A stretch of DNA of 64,000 nucleotides, taken from positions 124,001-188,000 of the forward strand of contig JAFGBT010000028.1 in the NCBI GenBank assembly GCA_016933025.1, given 5' to 3'. The notes under the pieces are model-generated. The model saw only the letters and a program-made list of their open reading frames with translations. It was not told where the DNA came from and did no database searches. Shown here piece by piece: positions 54,132-61,798 of this stretch. Numbering within the stretch: the stretch's first letter is position 1; the number at the start of each line of letters is the position of its first letter. The position numbers and the translations under genes were made by a program. The stretch comes from Spirochaetota bacterium (GTDB lineage: Bacteria; Spirochaetota; UBA4802; UBA5550).

Positions 54132-54518
54132 CTACTCATTCTTTGACACAATCCCTTCCAGCTCCCTTATTCTCTCATTAATAGCATCAATCTGTTTCTG
54201 GAAAAAGCCGGTCTGGTTTTTTAGCGCCTCCATCTCCCGCTCGGGCGTAAGCTCACCCTGATACACCGGAGCACCATACTCGCCCCACGCGGGGGATACC
54301 GGTGGGTATCCGCGTGCCCAGAACGGCAATCCGGTGGCGTAAAACATGTTCCGCCAACCCCGTCCGCCGCCTCCAAAACCGCGGCCGCCTCCCGGACCAC
54401 GTCCTCTGCCATAAACCGGGTTCATATATCCGGGAACGCTGTTGCCGGCGCAATAACCAGCGCCCCTTCCCGTCATAGGCCCGTAACCGAGCGGACCTGT
54501 TCTGTCTCCTCTTGGCAT
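54132..54518 (-). CDS. DUF5320-family Gly/Met/Pro-rich protein
   Basis: A 128-residue protein opening with MPRGDRTGPLGYGPMTGRG and CAGN, then a Gly/Arg-rich stretch, a FWARGYPPV segment and a C-terminal coiled coil (LTPEREMEALKNQTGFFQKQ). This is the DUF5320 pattern, commonly near NifX-type and MRP-type ATPases. Strong RBS AAGGAGG. A good Fur box (54541-54559) lies in its promoter, linking it to iron status. Confidence 0.8.
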   Translation of the reverse strand: MPRGDRTGPLGYGPMTGRGAGYCAGNSVPGYMNPVYGRGRGPGGGRGFGGGGRGWRNMFYATGLPFWARGYPPVSPAWGEYGAPVYQGELTPEREMEALKNQTGFFQKQIDAINERIRELEGIVSKNE

Positions 54519-54540
54519 CTCAAACCTCCTTATAGTAAAT

Positions 54541-54559
54541 AGTAATGATAATCATTTTC
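54541..54559 (-). promoter_or_regulatory. Fur box upstream of DUF5320 gene
   Basis: AGTAATGATAATCATTTTC matches 16 of 19 positions of the classical Fur consensus GATAATGATAATCATTATC. It lies 23 bases before the DUF5320 start codon. Confidence 0.75.
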
Positions 54560-54586
54560 ATTTAGATGGTAAAAAAAATATTTACC

Positions 54587-55051
54587 TCATCGGCATTGAT
54601 CGCAGTAACCGTAAAAACTTATCGCATGATCGGTAATTTTGAAATTATACTTCTTTGAAAGCTTTTCCTGTGTCTTGTTGATGAATTCCAGCTCTTCGTC
54701 AAGAAATTCAGTGTAGTCAACGATAGTCTTGCAGTTCATGCAGATCAGGTGATGATGGTGTTTTTTCCCTCCCGGATTGTTTACCAGTTCGAAGCGGGCT
54801 TTGCCGTCGCCAAAATCGAATTTCTGCACTATACCGAGCTGGGTCAGCATGTCCAGCGTTCGATATACAGTGGTTAATCCTATGGATGGATTTATCTTGT
54901 GCGCCCGAATATAGACATCGGAAGCGCTCATGTGATCGTCCGTCTCTTGCAGCACGGCTATCACTATCTCTCGGGGCGCTGTTATTCTCGCCCCGATATC
55001 ATGAAACCTGTCCTGCCACCATGCTCCCCGCTTTCTCAAGAGATAAACCAT
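54587..55051 (-). CDS. fur: Ferric uptake regulator family repressor
   Basis: A Fur-family protein of about 150 residues: winged helix with the recognition helix GLTTVYRTLDMLTQLG, Zn/regulatory sites KKHHHHLICMNC (~95) and CDQC at the end, with GDGKARFEL between. The His-rich KKHHHH stretch is typical of true Fur. The ATG at 55051 abuts its only RBS-like AAAGG; a TTG at 55039 is better spaced. A Fur box immediately upstream suggests autoregulation. Confidence 0.88.
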   Translation of the reverse strand: MVYLLRKRGAWWQDRFHDIGARITAPREIVIAVLQETDDHMSASDVYIRAHKINPSIGLTTVYRTLDMLTQLGIVQKFDFGDGKARFELVNNPGGKKHHHHLICMNCKTIVDYTEFLDEELEFINKTQEKLSKKYNFKITDHAISFYGYCDQCR

Positions 55052-55059
55052 CCTTTATT

Positions 55060-55078
55060 GAAAATGATTTTCATTATC
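55060..55078 (-). promoter_or_regulatory. Fur box upstream of fur
   Basis: GAAAATGATTTTCATTATC matches 16 of 19 consensus positions and lies just upstream of the fur start, so the regulator probably controls its own gene. Confidence 0.75.
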
Positions 55079-55167
55079 AATATAATCAACCCGCGTATAA
55101 ACGTCAAGTAATTTTAGAGTTTTTTAATCATTTACACGCTTCGATCGATCACCCTGCCTAATTTTAC

Positions 55168-55196
55168 TTGACACCATATATTAATACGTAGATACA
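55168..55196 (+). promoter_or_regulatory. Promoter of Cys-rich membrane protein gene
   Basis: TTGACA (55168-55173), a 17-bp spacer and GATACA (55191-55196). A weaker Fur-like stretch with TTTTCATTGTC and TTATCATT follows at ~55199-55222. Confidence 0.45.
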
Positions 55197-55232
55197 ATTT
55201 TCATTGTCAATAATATTATCATTCGTATTATT

Positions 55233-55601
55233 ATGAAACTTCACGATCCAATTTCAGCAGATATGGCGCAGCATGAGAACCCGAATCGGCTCAGCAGATG
55301 GGATAATGGGTCACCGATCAAAAGGCGGCTCTCCTCCGGCATTATGCGCTTTGCCGGCTGGTGGTCCATCTTCGCCGGCGCCCTGGCACTGCACAGCGTC
55401 TGCCCGATCTGCGGTTCAACGGGATGCCCGGTAGGCATTGGCACCACCGGGATCATCGCAGGCCTCGCGGCGGCCCTCAAGCAATGGGGCGGAGGGATCA
55501 TCCGAATAATAGCTGGTAAAGTGCGACGGACAATATCAGGCAGCTGCGGCTCCCCGGCATTGCCGGACACCGGGGATTGCCCTGACCATGGCCGAAGCTG
55601 A
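55233..55601 (+). CDS. Small Cys-rich membrane protein, unknown
   Basis: A 122-residue protein. After a hydrophilic N-terminus a membrane segment (residues ~42-55) precedes CPICGSTGCPVGIGTTGIIAG, a Cys motif next to a second hydrophobic stretch, and the tail holds two more Cys. I know no family. Divergent from fur across a shared AT-rich region with a Fur-box, which hints at iron or metal handling. An internal Met at residue 38 could be the real start. Confidence 0.5.
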   Translation: MKLHDPISADMAQHENPNRLSRWDNGSPIKRRLSSGIMRFAGWWSIFAGALALHSVCPICGSTGCPVGIGTTGIIAGLAAALKQWGGGIIRIIAGKVRRTISGSCGSPALPDTGDCPDHGRS

Positions 55602-55644
55602 CGGGTTCACACGACCGGCAGACACGATTTCCCTCCTGCATTCC

Positions 55645-55776
55645 TTATGGGCGAGATTTGGCATCAAACCAGTAAATTGCATCATGCGGGCATGCAGCGA
55701 CGCATTCTCCGCACGAATCGCATAAATCATAATCAAACACAATGAACTCCGGACTGCAGGGCACATCCATGGTCAT
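55645..55776 (-). CDS. 43-residue single-cluster ferredoxin-like protein
   Basis: A very small gene with one complete [4Fe-4S] motif CDSCGECVAACPHDAIYW near the middle (Cys 19 on). Its ATG overlaps the stop of the upstream polyferredoxin gene (ATGA, 55773-55776), which is classic translational coupling, although an internal ATG six bases on is possible. Likely an electron-transfer partner of the membrane polyferredoxin. Confidence 0.72.
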   Translation of the reverse strand: MTMDVPCSPEFIVFDYDLCDSCGECVAACPHDAIYWFDAKSRP

Positions 55777-56939
55777 GCAGTACGTTTTGAAAATTTATTC
55801 TCAGGCGGCATGGCCCTCTTCCCCGCCCTGATGCTGATGGAGCCTGTCGGACACACGTTGATGCAGGTGCCGCACGAAAAGCAATCGGGAATCACGCCGT
55901 TCCGCTTTAATATTACGCTCATGACATTGGACGGACAGGCCTTCGCGCATTTTTCGCATGCAATACATGTCGCGTAGTCGACCTGTATCTTATAGAATCC
56001 GAGCTTTTCGAAGAGCCAGCTCACCAGCCCGAAGGGGCAGAAGAGGTGGCACCAGGGCCGATACACAAACAAGCCGGATACGATTATGGCCGAAATAAAA
56101 ACCGCGCCGGCGATGCCGATCATTTTTGGATTAAAAATCTTGAAGGGGTCTATCTGTTCCACAATATCAAACGCGTATACTATGGCCGCAGCTGAAAAAA
56201 TTAAAAAGAAAATAATCCGCACTCCGTTTGAGATAAAAAAAGGTATCTTGATCTGCCGAAATAACCCGGTCGTGTCTTTTCGGTTGCGGTTAATTCTGAA
56301 AACCAGATCCTGCAGGGTACCGAACTGACATCCCCATGAGCAGATGAATTTATTTGCCGCAACGGTAAGTAAAATGAAGACACCGAGCGCTATCATGCGC
56401 GGCGGGAACACTGCCCGGCTCTTGCCGAAGAGCACGATCGCGTCCTTCACGGTGCCCATGGGGCTCGGATCGGCGCCGAGGATAATGCCGAAAACGAGGA
56501 CCGCTGAGCCATACAGGGCGATCCTCCTTCCGGCTGATATCTTCTTTTTCCTCAAAAGGACAAATACCGCCGCCAGGAAGGCAATCCAGAGGGCGAACTT
56601 GACCGGTATCTTAACCCAGTTTTTTGATTCGTGTTCCTGAAAAAGCGCGAGCGACCTGTTTGTTTTCCCCAACAGCTCCGGTTTATGGAACCCGAACGAT
56701 TCAATCTCCCGGTCTAAAGACTCCGAATTATGCATGCCAAAAACATTTCGCGCGACGCTTTCGGGAAGCCCGTTTCTCGCGGCGAATTCCCGCACCGTCA
56801 TGCCCTCGGCGAGTTCGAGCCTGGTGAGGGTCGATATCTTCTCCGGTTTACCGCCCCACATCGTCGAAGATATCCTCGAAAGGAGGAGAACCGCTGCGAT
56901 TATGAAAATTAAGGCACCAGTTCTTTTCAGTTTTTCCAT
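55773..56939 (-). CDS. NapH/RnfB-like membrane polyferredoxin
   Basis: A 388-residue protein with about six membrane helices. A periplasmic helix-turn segment (MTVREFAARNGLPESVA) lies near the start. The NapH-type CxxxC motifs CSWGCQFG and CHLFCPFG lie at helix ends, and two [4Fe-4S] sites (CIACEKCAKACP and CFSCGTCINVCP) lie at the C-terminus. It would pass quinol electrons to soluble ferredoxins. ATG 56939 is chosen; a start seven residues earlier exists. Divergent from the sigma-54 regulator gene. Confidence 0.85.
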   Translation of the reverse strand: MEKLKRTGALIFIIAAVLLLSRISSTMWGGKPEKISTLTRLELAEGMTVREFAARNGLPESVARNVFGMHNSESLDREIESFGFHKPELLGKTNRSLALFQEHESKNWVKIPVKFALWIAFLAAVFVLLRKKKISAGRRIALYGSAVLVFGIILGADPSPMGTVKDAIVLFGKSRAVFPPRMIALGVFILLTVAANKFICSWGCQFGTLQDLVFRINRNRKDTTGLFRQIKIPFFISNGVRIIFFLIFSAAAIVYAFDIVEQIDPFKIFNPKMIGIAGAVFISAIIVSGLFVYRPWCHLFCPFGLVSWLFEKLGFYKIQVDYATCIACEKCAKACPSNVMSVILKRNGVIPDCFSCGTCINVCPTGSISIRAGKRAMPPENKFSKRTA

Positions 56940-56980
56940 TGCTGACAGACACTCCGACAACCACTGTTTTCAGCGCTTTA

Positions 56981-57020
56981 TTCTTGACATATTGAGCATA
57001 TGCCCATATGGTGTCAAGAA
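56981..57020. promoter_or_regulatory. Overlapping divergent promoters in a dyad
   Basis: TTCTTGACA (56981-56989) and TGTCAAGAA (57012-57020) form an exact inverted repeat around the palindrome GCATATGC. Rightward, TTGACA, a 17-bp spacer and TATGGT make a promoter for the sigma-54 regulator gene. The leftward copy gives a -35 for the polyferredoxin gene. The two promoters face each other and should exclude one another. Confidence 0.6.
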
Positions 57021-57074
57021 CTATAAATCATTAAAATAATAATATCTTTTTTTGACCAGCGTACTATAGTGCAG

Positions 57075-58394
57075 ATGATGACGAATAACGAAGAAAAAAA
57101 TATCATCCTCGACAGCATAGCGGACGGCGTGTTCACGGTAGACATGGATTTCCAGATCACCTCCATGAACCGCGCCGCTGAAAAGATCCTCGGCATCAGC
57201 GAGCATGATGCCATCGGCAGGCTCTGCTTCGAGGTATTCCACGGGAACATATGCGAGCATTCGTGCGCGCTCAAGGAGACCATCGCCAGCGGGAGCAACA
57301 TCATCAACAAGACCATCTACATCGTGAACTCCCGGGGCGAGCGTGTACCCATAAGCGTCAGCACCGCCCTCCTCAAGAACCGGAAGGGCGAGGTCATCGG
57401 CGGTGTCGAGACATTCCGGGACATGACGGCCATTGAGGTCCTCCGCAAGGAGATTGAATCGAAATACACCTTTGAAGACATCGTGAGCAAAAGCAGGCCG
57501 ATGCGCGACATCTTCGCGATACTGCCCGACATCGCAGAGAGCGACAGCTCGGTGCTTATCGAGGGCCAGAGCGGCACCGGCAAGGAGCTTATCGCCCGCG
57601 CCATACACAACCTGAGCCGGCGCAGGGACAGGCCGCTCACTGTCATCAACTGCGCGGCGGTACCGGACAACCTGCTCGAATCGGAGCTGTTCGGCTACAA
57701 GGCAGGCGCCTTCACCGACGCGAAGAAGGACAAGCCGGGTAAAATCGCTCTCGCCGAGGGGGGCTCGCTCTTTCTCGACGAAATAGGCGAGATATCGCCC
57801 GCGATGCAGGTAAAGCTTCTGCGCTTCCTCCAGGAGCGCGTGTACGAACCGCTGGGCGGAGTCGCATCGGTCAGATCGGACGTCCGCATCATCACGGCGA
57901 CGAACAAGAACCTTGCCGAGGAAGTCAGGGGAGGCGGGTTCAGGGAGGATTTGTATTATCGCGTTAATGTCGTCAATATCCGTCTGCCGTCGCTCGCCGA
58001 GCGCACGGAGGACATCCCGTTCCTGGTCAGGCATTTCATCAACAAGTACAACATTCTCAAGGGCAAAAACATCGAAGGCGCGAGCGATGAGGTCATGGAT
58101 ATACTGATGCAGTATAATTATCCCGGAAACATACGCGAGCTGGAGAACATCATCGAGCATGCCTTCGTTCTCTGCCGGGAGCCGTATATCAAGACCGCGC
58201 ACCTCCCCTCCCATCTGACCGCGCAGGGCCTTCCCCTGCATGAAAACTATTCCCTCGAGGAGATGGAACGCGTTTATATCCTCCGGGCGCTTGAAAGAAA
58301 TTCCTGGCAGAGGCAGAATACCGCGAAAGACCTCGGCATCGACGCGTCAACACTCTGGCGAAAGATGAAAAAGTATTCAATCCCACTGCGCTAA
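57075..58394 (+). CDS. PAS-AAA-Fis sigma-54-dependent transcriptional activator
   Basis: A 439-residue enhancer-binding protein. The PAS domain (~8-120) carries CFEVFHGNICEHSC, three Cys that could sense redox or bind a cluster. The AAA domain (~130-360) has Walker A GQSGTGKE, the sigma-54 contact loop GAFTDAKK (GAFTGA with Asp for the second Gly), Walker B GGSLFLDEIGE and the Arg finger FREDLYYR. A Fis-type HTH ends it (NTAKDLGIDASTLWRKM). Upstream of the selenium/sulfur locus it may control. The start may also be GTG 57069. Confidence 0.92.
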   Translation: MMTNNEEKNIILDSIADGVFTVDMDFQITSMNRAAEKILGISEHDAIGRLCFEVFHGNICEHSCALKETIASGSNIINKTIYIVNSRGERVPISVSTALLKNRKGEVIGGVETFRDMTAIEVLRKEIESKYTFEDIVSKSRPMRDIFAILPDIAESDSSVLIEGQSGTGKELIARAIHNLSRRRDRPLTVINCAAVPDNLLESELFGYKAGAFTDAKKDKPGKIALAEGGSLFLDEIGEISPAMQVKLLRFLQERVYEPLGGVASVRSDVRIITATNKNLAEEVRGGGFREDLYYRVNVVNIRLPSLAERTEDIPFLVRHFINKYNILKGKNIEGASDEVMDILMQYNYPGNIRELENIIEHAFVLCREPYIKTAHLPSHLTAQGLPLHENYSLEEMERVYILRALERNSWQRQNTAKDLGIDASTLWRKMKKYSIPLR

Positions 58395-58564
58395 CATGTC
58401 CGACCTCCCGAACAGTAAAGACTTCATAACCCGGCAGAGCGTATTGCATCGCACCCATTTATATTATTATTAATTATTTAAATGTTAAATATTTGATATT
58501 TTAATGATTGACGGGTAAAAACCGAATGCCAATATTGTTCCTGTTACATAGAGAGGGGTCCGGC

Positions 58565-59674
58565 ATGAAAAACATCTTTTCCTCAAGAATCGGAATTATC
58601 ATTACCGGCGCCGCGATCGGTACAATCGCGGTGCTGCTCCAGGTGACCGGGAACCCGCCAAACATGGGTATATGCGTCGCCTGCTTCGAGCGCGACATCG
58701 CCGGAGCCCTCGGGCTCCACAGGGCCGCAGTAGTCCAGTATCTCCGGCCGGAAATACCCGCCATCGTGCTCGGCTCATTTATCATTTCACTGATCATGAA
58801 GGAGTATAAACCGCGGGCCGGCTCCTCAACCGTGATACGCTTCTTTCTCGGGGTTTTCGCGATGATCGGCGCTCTGGCCTTCCTGGGCTGTCCCTGGCGC
58901 GCCCTTCTCCGCCTGGCGGGCGGCGACCTGAACGCTGTCACCGCCCTGCTCGGCCTGGTCCTCGGGATCACCGGCGGGGTCCTGTTCCTCAACAACGGGT
59001 ACAGCCTCGGCCGCTCATACGACAACCGGAAGTCCAGCGGCTGGATTTTCCCCGCCTTCATGCTGGTCCTTGTCCTGCTCAATGTCTTTGATGTTTCATT
59101 TTCCGAAGGGGGACCGATATTCTCGAGCACGGCTGGACCGGGATCCATGCACGCCAGCGTCTGGATCAGCCTAACGGCCGGGCTCGTCTTCGGCGTTCTC
59201 GCGCAGCGGAGCAGGTTTTGCACAATGGGATCGATACGCGACATCATACTGGCACGCGATTTCCATCTCATCAGCGGCGTCGCCGCTCTCCTTGCCTCCG
59301 CCACTATAGGCAACCTCATCCTGAGAAAATTCAATCCCGGGTTCACATCGCAGCCCGTCGCGCACAGCGCGCACCTCTGGAACTTTCTCGGCATGGCCCT
59401 CGCCGGCCTGGCCTTTGCCCTCGCGGGAGGATGCCCGGGCAGGCAGCTGATACTTTCCGGCGAAGGCGACGCGGACGCGGGCATCTTCGTGCTTGGCATG
59501 ACAACCGGTGCCGCCATATCGCACAACTTTTCCATGGCCGGGAAACCCGACGCAGTTATCGACGGATTGTATACCGTCGGCGGCATCGGGCCGTGGGGAC
59601 AGATCGCAGTAATCACGGGGATACTATTCTGCCTGATCGTCGGATTCACCATGCGCGAAAAAATCAGGGTATAA
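58565..59674 (+). CDS. yedE: YedE-family putative selenium transporter
   Basis: A 369-residue, about ten-helix membrane protein of the YeeE/YedE family, subgroup linked to selenium metabolism. Conserved Cys motifs are GICVACFERDI (~34), FLGCPWRALLR (~108), RSRFCTMG (~217) and GGCPGRQL (~298); such Cys line the path of thiosulfate in YeeE relatives. The following TusA and DUF3343 genes are the usual partners. RBS AGAGGGG supports ATG 58565. Confidence 0.88.
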   Translation: MKNIFSSRIGIIITGAAIGTIAVLLQVTGNPPNMGICVACFERDIAGALGLHRAAVVQYLRPEIPAIVLGSFIISLIMKEYKPRAGSSTVIRFFLGVFAMIGALAFLGCPWRALLRLAGGDLNAVTALLGLVLGITGGVLFLNNGYSLGRSYDNRKSSGWIFPAFMLVLVLLNVFDVSFSEGGPIFSSTAGPGSMHASVWISLTAGLVFGVLAQRSRFCTMGSIRDIILARDFHLISGVAALLASATIGNLILRKFNPGFTSQPVAHSAHLWNFLGMALAGLAFALAGGCPGRQLILSGEGDADAGIFVLGMTTGAAISHNFSMAGKPDAVIDGLYTVGGIGPWGQIAVITGILFCLIVGFTMREKIRV

Positions 59675-59735
59675 TCCCGAATCGCGCAACGAGCGAGGTT
59701 AGATTTGATCATTTACTACCACCGGAGGAAATTCT

Positions 59736-59948
59736 ATGGCTGAGCATAAAATTGACGCGCGCGGGCTCTCGTGCCCGCAACCCGTGGTCCTGACGCGCAA
59801 GGCGATCGATGCAGGTTACTCCTCATTCGAGATATCCGTAAGCAGCGAGGTGTCAAAAGAAAATGTCCTCAGGGCGCTGGGCAACAACAAGTACCGAGCG
59901 GAGATCAGTCAGGACGGCAATGATATTATCATTAAAGCCATGAAATAG
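59736..59948 (+). CDS. tusA: TusA/SirA-like sulfur (selenium) carrier
   Basis: A 70-residue sulfurtransferase fold with the signature DARGLSCPQPVVLTRKAI; the Cys in CPxP carries persulfide or perselenide. Next to YedE and DUF3343 it fits the selenium-linked YedF/TusA type rather than tRNA thiolation. RBS CGGAGG. Operon with flanking genes. Confidence 0.93.
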   Translation: MAEHKIDARGLSCPQPVVLTRKAIDAGYSSFEISVSSEVSKENVLRALGNNKYRAEISQDGNDIIIKAMK

Positions 59949-59958
59949 CCGGAAAGAA

Positions 59959-60177
59959 ATGGATTATTCGGTCATATTATATCACTCGACGCACCATGCC
60001 ATATGGACGTCGAGGCTTCTTAAAAAAGCTGGATTATATCACGCCATGATCCCGGTACCCAGGCACCTCAGCTCCGACTGCGGGTATTGCGTTAAGATCA
60101 AAACTGAAAATACATCCGAAATTGAACGCGTATTAAAAACTTCAGGGGTTGAATATCAGCAAATTCACCCCTTGTAA
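59959..60177 (+). CDS. DUF3343 putative Se/S carrier-like protein
   Basis: A 72-residue protein with the DUF3343 pattern: ILYHSTHHAIWTSRLLKKAGL, then MIPVPRHLSSDCGYCVKI, where the CGYC pair is the conserved Cys site. DUF3343 genes co-occur with selD-type selenium utilisation and TusA-like proteins. It is ten bases after tusA. Probable role: small carrier or repressor of free selenide; not experimentally proven. Confidence 0.88.
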   Translation: MDYSVILYHSTHHAIWTSRLLKKAGLYHAMIPVPRHLSSDCGYCVKIKTENTSEIERVLKTSGVEYQQIHPL

Positions 60178-60209
60178 TCAATTATTGCATTTTACAACTA
60201 AATCTGTCA

Positions 60210-60236
60210 TTCTATATTGCATTATGCAATATAGAA
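60210..60236. terminator. 13-bp AT-rich palindrome after DUF3343 gene
   Basis: Arms TTCTATATTGCAT and ATGCAATATAGAA with one central base. There is no T-run, so it could be an operator for the next gene cluster as well as a weak terminator. Confidence 0.4.
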
Positions 60237-60397
60237 AGCAATTATTTTTCACTTGGGAAACACCGATCGTATCTTCCCCTTAAAATATTTCACTAAAAAA
60301 ACAGGTAAAACAGTGGTTTTATAGCATTAATGCTCTTTTTTTAATTATTTATATCGATCCAGAATGAACCGGCACGCAACATGCTATATATTATTAC

Positions 60398-60823
60398 ATG
60401 AAGAATGAATTGATTGCACTGCCGGTATATCAGGAACGCGTATCTCCGCTCATGGATGTTTCGAGCAAATACGCGATTTATGAAACTATCGACGGTGTCA
60501 TTCAACACAGAAGCGATATCTCGCTGGCCGCGAGCGGCGAACTTCAGCGGGTGGAGAAACTGAAGGAGCTCGGCGTCACCACCATTATCTGCGGAGCGGT
60601 AAGCTGCTGCGTGGCGGACATGATCGTCGAAAAAGGAATGAGGCTCCTGCCGATGATATACGGGTCCATCGATGAAATTGTCGAGAAGTACCTGAATCAT
60701 ACCCTTTCATCGGACGGGCAATCGACGGCTGACTCCGCCTGCCGCGGCAAGAAGCGCCGCAAACAATGCTCAGGCGAGCGGCGGGGAAAGCGCGGAATCA
60801 GACAGAAGGAGAAATCGAAATGA
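60398..60823 (+). CDS. NifX/NifB-type dinitrogenase cofactor-family protein with basic tail
   Basis: A 141-residue protein. Residues 1-105 match the NifX/NafY-like cluster-carrier fold (IALPVYQERVSPLMDVS, ELKELGVTTIICGAVSCC, IYGSIDEIVEKYL). The C-terminal 35 residues are basic and contain two Cys (ACRGKKRRKQCSGERRG). It may hold Mo/Fe-S or other metal clusters. A -10-like TATATT lies just before the ATG and there is no RBS, so its mRNA may be leaderless. The following ATG overlaps its stop. Confidence 0.8.
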   Translation: MKNELIALPVYQERVSPLMDVSSKYAIYETIDGVIQHRSDISLAASGELQRVEKLKELGVTTIICGAVSCCVADMIVEKGMRLLPMIYGSIDEIVEKYLNHTLSSDGQSTADSACRGKKRRKQCSGERRGKRGIRQKEKSK

Positions 60824-61179
60824 AAATAGCGATAACGACATCGGGAAGAGACCTCACATCGCCAATAGACGAACGGTTCGGACGCGCCTCCGGGTTCATT
60901 ATTTTTGATACCGAAACAGGCGCGCATGAATACCTGGACAACAAGCAGAACCTTCAAGCGGCCCAGGGAGCGGGCATTCAGTCCGCAAAAACAGTAATGG
61001 ACGCCGGCGTCTCGGTCCTCATTACGGGAAATGTCGGGCCCAAGGCCTATGCGACGCTGTCGGCCGGGGGTGTCGAAATATTTTTGAAGAACGGCGGGAC
61101 CGTGGATGACGCGATCGTCGAATACAAGGCGGGCTCGCTATCGAAAACGGGCGGGGCGAATGTCGAGGGTCACTGGTGA
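60820..61179 (+). CDS. NifX-like cofactor-binding protein
   Basis: A 119-residue protein of the NifX/NafY (dinitrogenase iron-molybdenum cofactor) fold: MKIAITTSGRDLTSPIDERFGRA, then ALTGNVGPKAY-like strands and GVEIFLKNGGTVDDAI. Members bind FeMo-co, other metal clusters or nothing proven. The start codon overlaps the stop of the previous gene (ATGA) and follows AGAAGGAG. Confidence 0.88.
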   Translation: MKIAITTSGRDLTSPIDERFGRASGFIIFDTETGAHEYLDNKQNLQAAQGAGIQSAKTVMDAGVSVLITGNVGPKAYATLSAGGVEIFLKNGGTVDDAIVEYKAGSLSKTGGANVEGHW

Positions 61180-61224
61180 TTAAGTCCACGTCATTACTAT
61201 TCCCTATTTGACAAGGAGGCGCTT

Positions 61225-61698
61225 ATGACCGAATCGAGTGTGTACGATCAATTCAACGGATACCACGCCTATCCTCTCGGCGCCGGCGAACGGATGGTCC
61301 GGGAGAAGCTGGTGAAGCTGTTCGAAAAAATCATCGGGAAAAACGAGATATGCCTCGTAAAGGCGCAGGAAAAAGGGCTGGAAAAGCTGACATCAAGGAT
61401 CCTCGCCGTGAAAAAACGGATGGACAGAATGAGGAATGATATGGCCCGCACCGAGCCGGGAACGGCGTATAAATTCGAACCGCTTTCCGCCGCCGACGAA
61501 GAGACGCTGAAGGAAATCGACGGCAGGCTTGAGTCTGTCATACAGCAGTGCTTCGCCGGCATAGAATCGCTTACCTGCATGGAAACTGACATGCACATTA
61601 GCGACCGGTTTGCCATGATGGACGACAGCCTTCGTGAAATCGAGGCGCTCTTCCACAAGCGGGCGGAGGTATTCAAGAAAATGCGCATTTACGGTTAA
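61225..61698 (+). CDS. Helical protein of unknown function in NifX/MinD cluster
   Basis: A 157-residue mostly helical, charged protein. No transmembrane segment. There are three Cys (~43, 109 and 117), and internal Met-rich helices (LAVKKRMDRMRNDMAR). No family is recognised. RBS AAGGAGG. Its position between NifX-like and MBL genes suggests a role in the same metal or cluster pathway. Confidence 0.6.
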   Translation: MTESSVYDQFNGYHAYPLGAGERMVREKLVKLFEKIIGKNEICLVKAQEKGLEKLTSRILAVKKRMDRMRNDMARTEPGTAYKFEPLSAADEETLKEIDGRLESVIQQCFAGIESLTCMETDMHISDRFAMMDDSLREIEALFHKRAEVFKKMRIYG

Positions 61699-61798
61699 TA
61701 CATAACACTCGGGCCTTCTTGCCATAGCGCGAACGGCTCTCCGGCCTCCGTAGCAAGGCGCCAGGGAGCTCTGAATTTTTCAGGAAAAGGAAATCGTC

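Noticed and set aside
55536..55766. 76-codon leftward frame beginning MCPAVRSSLC
   Set aside because: The adjacent frame encodes a proper ferredoxin motif coupled to the upstream gene, so this one is a shadow.
58431..58455. Sigma-54 promoter (GGCAG..TTGCA) upstream of yedE
   Set aside because: The GG and GC elements are 11 nt apart instead of the required 10, so the match is not acceptable.
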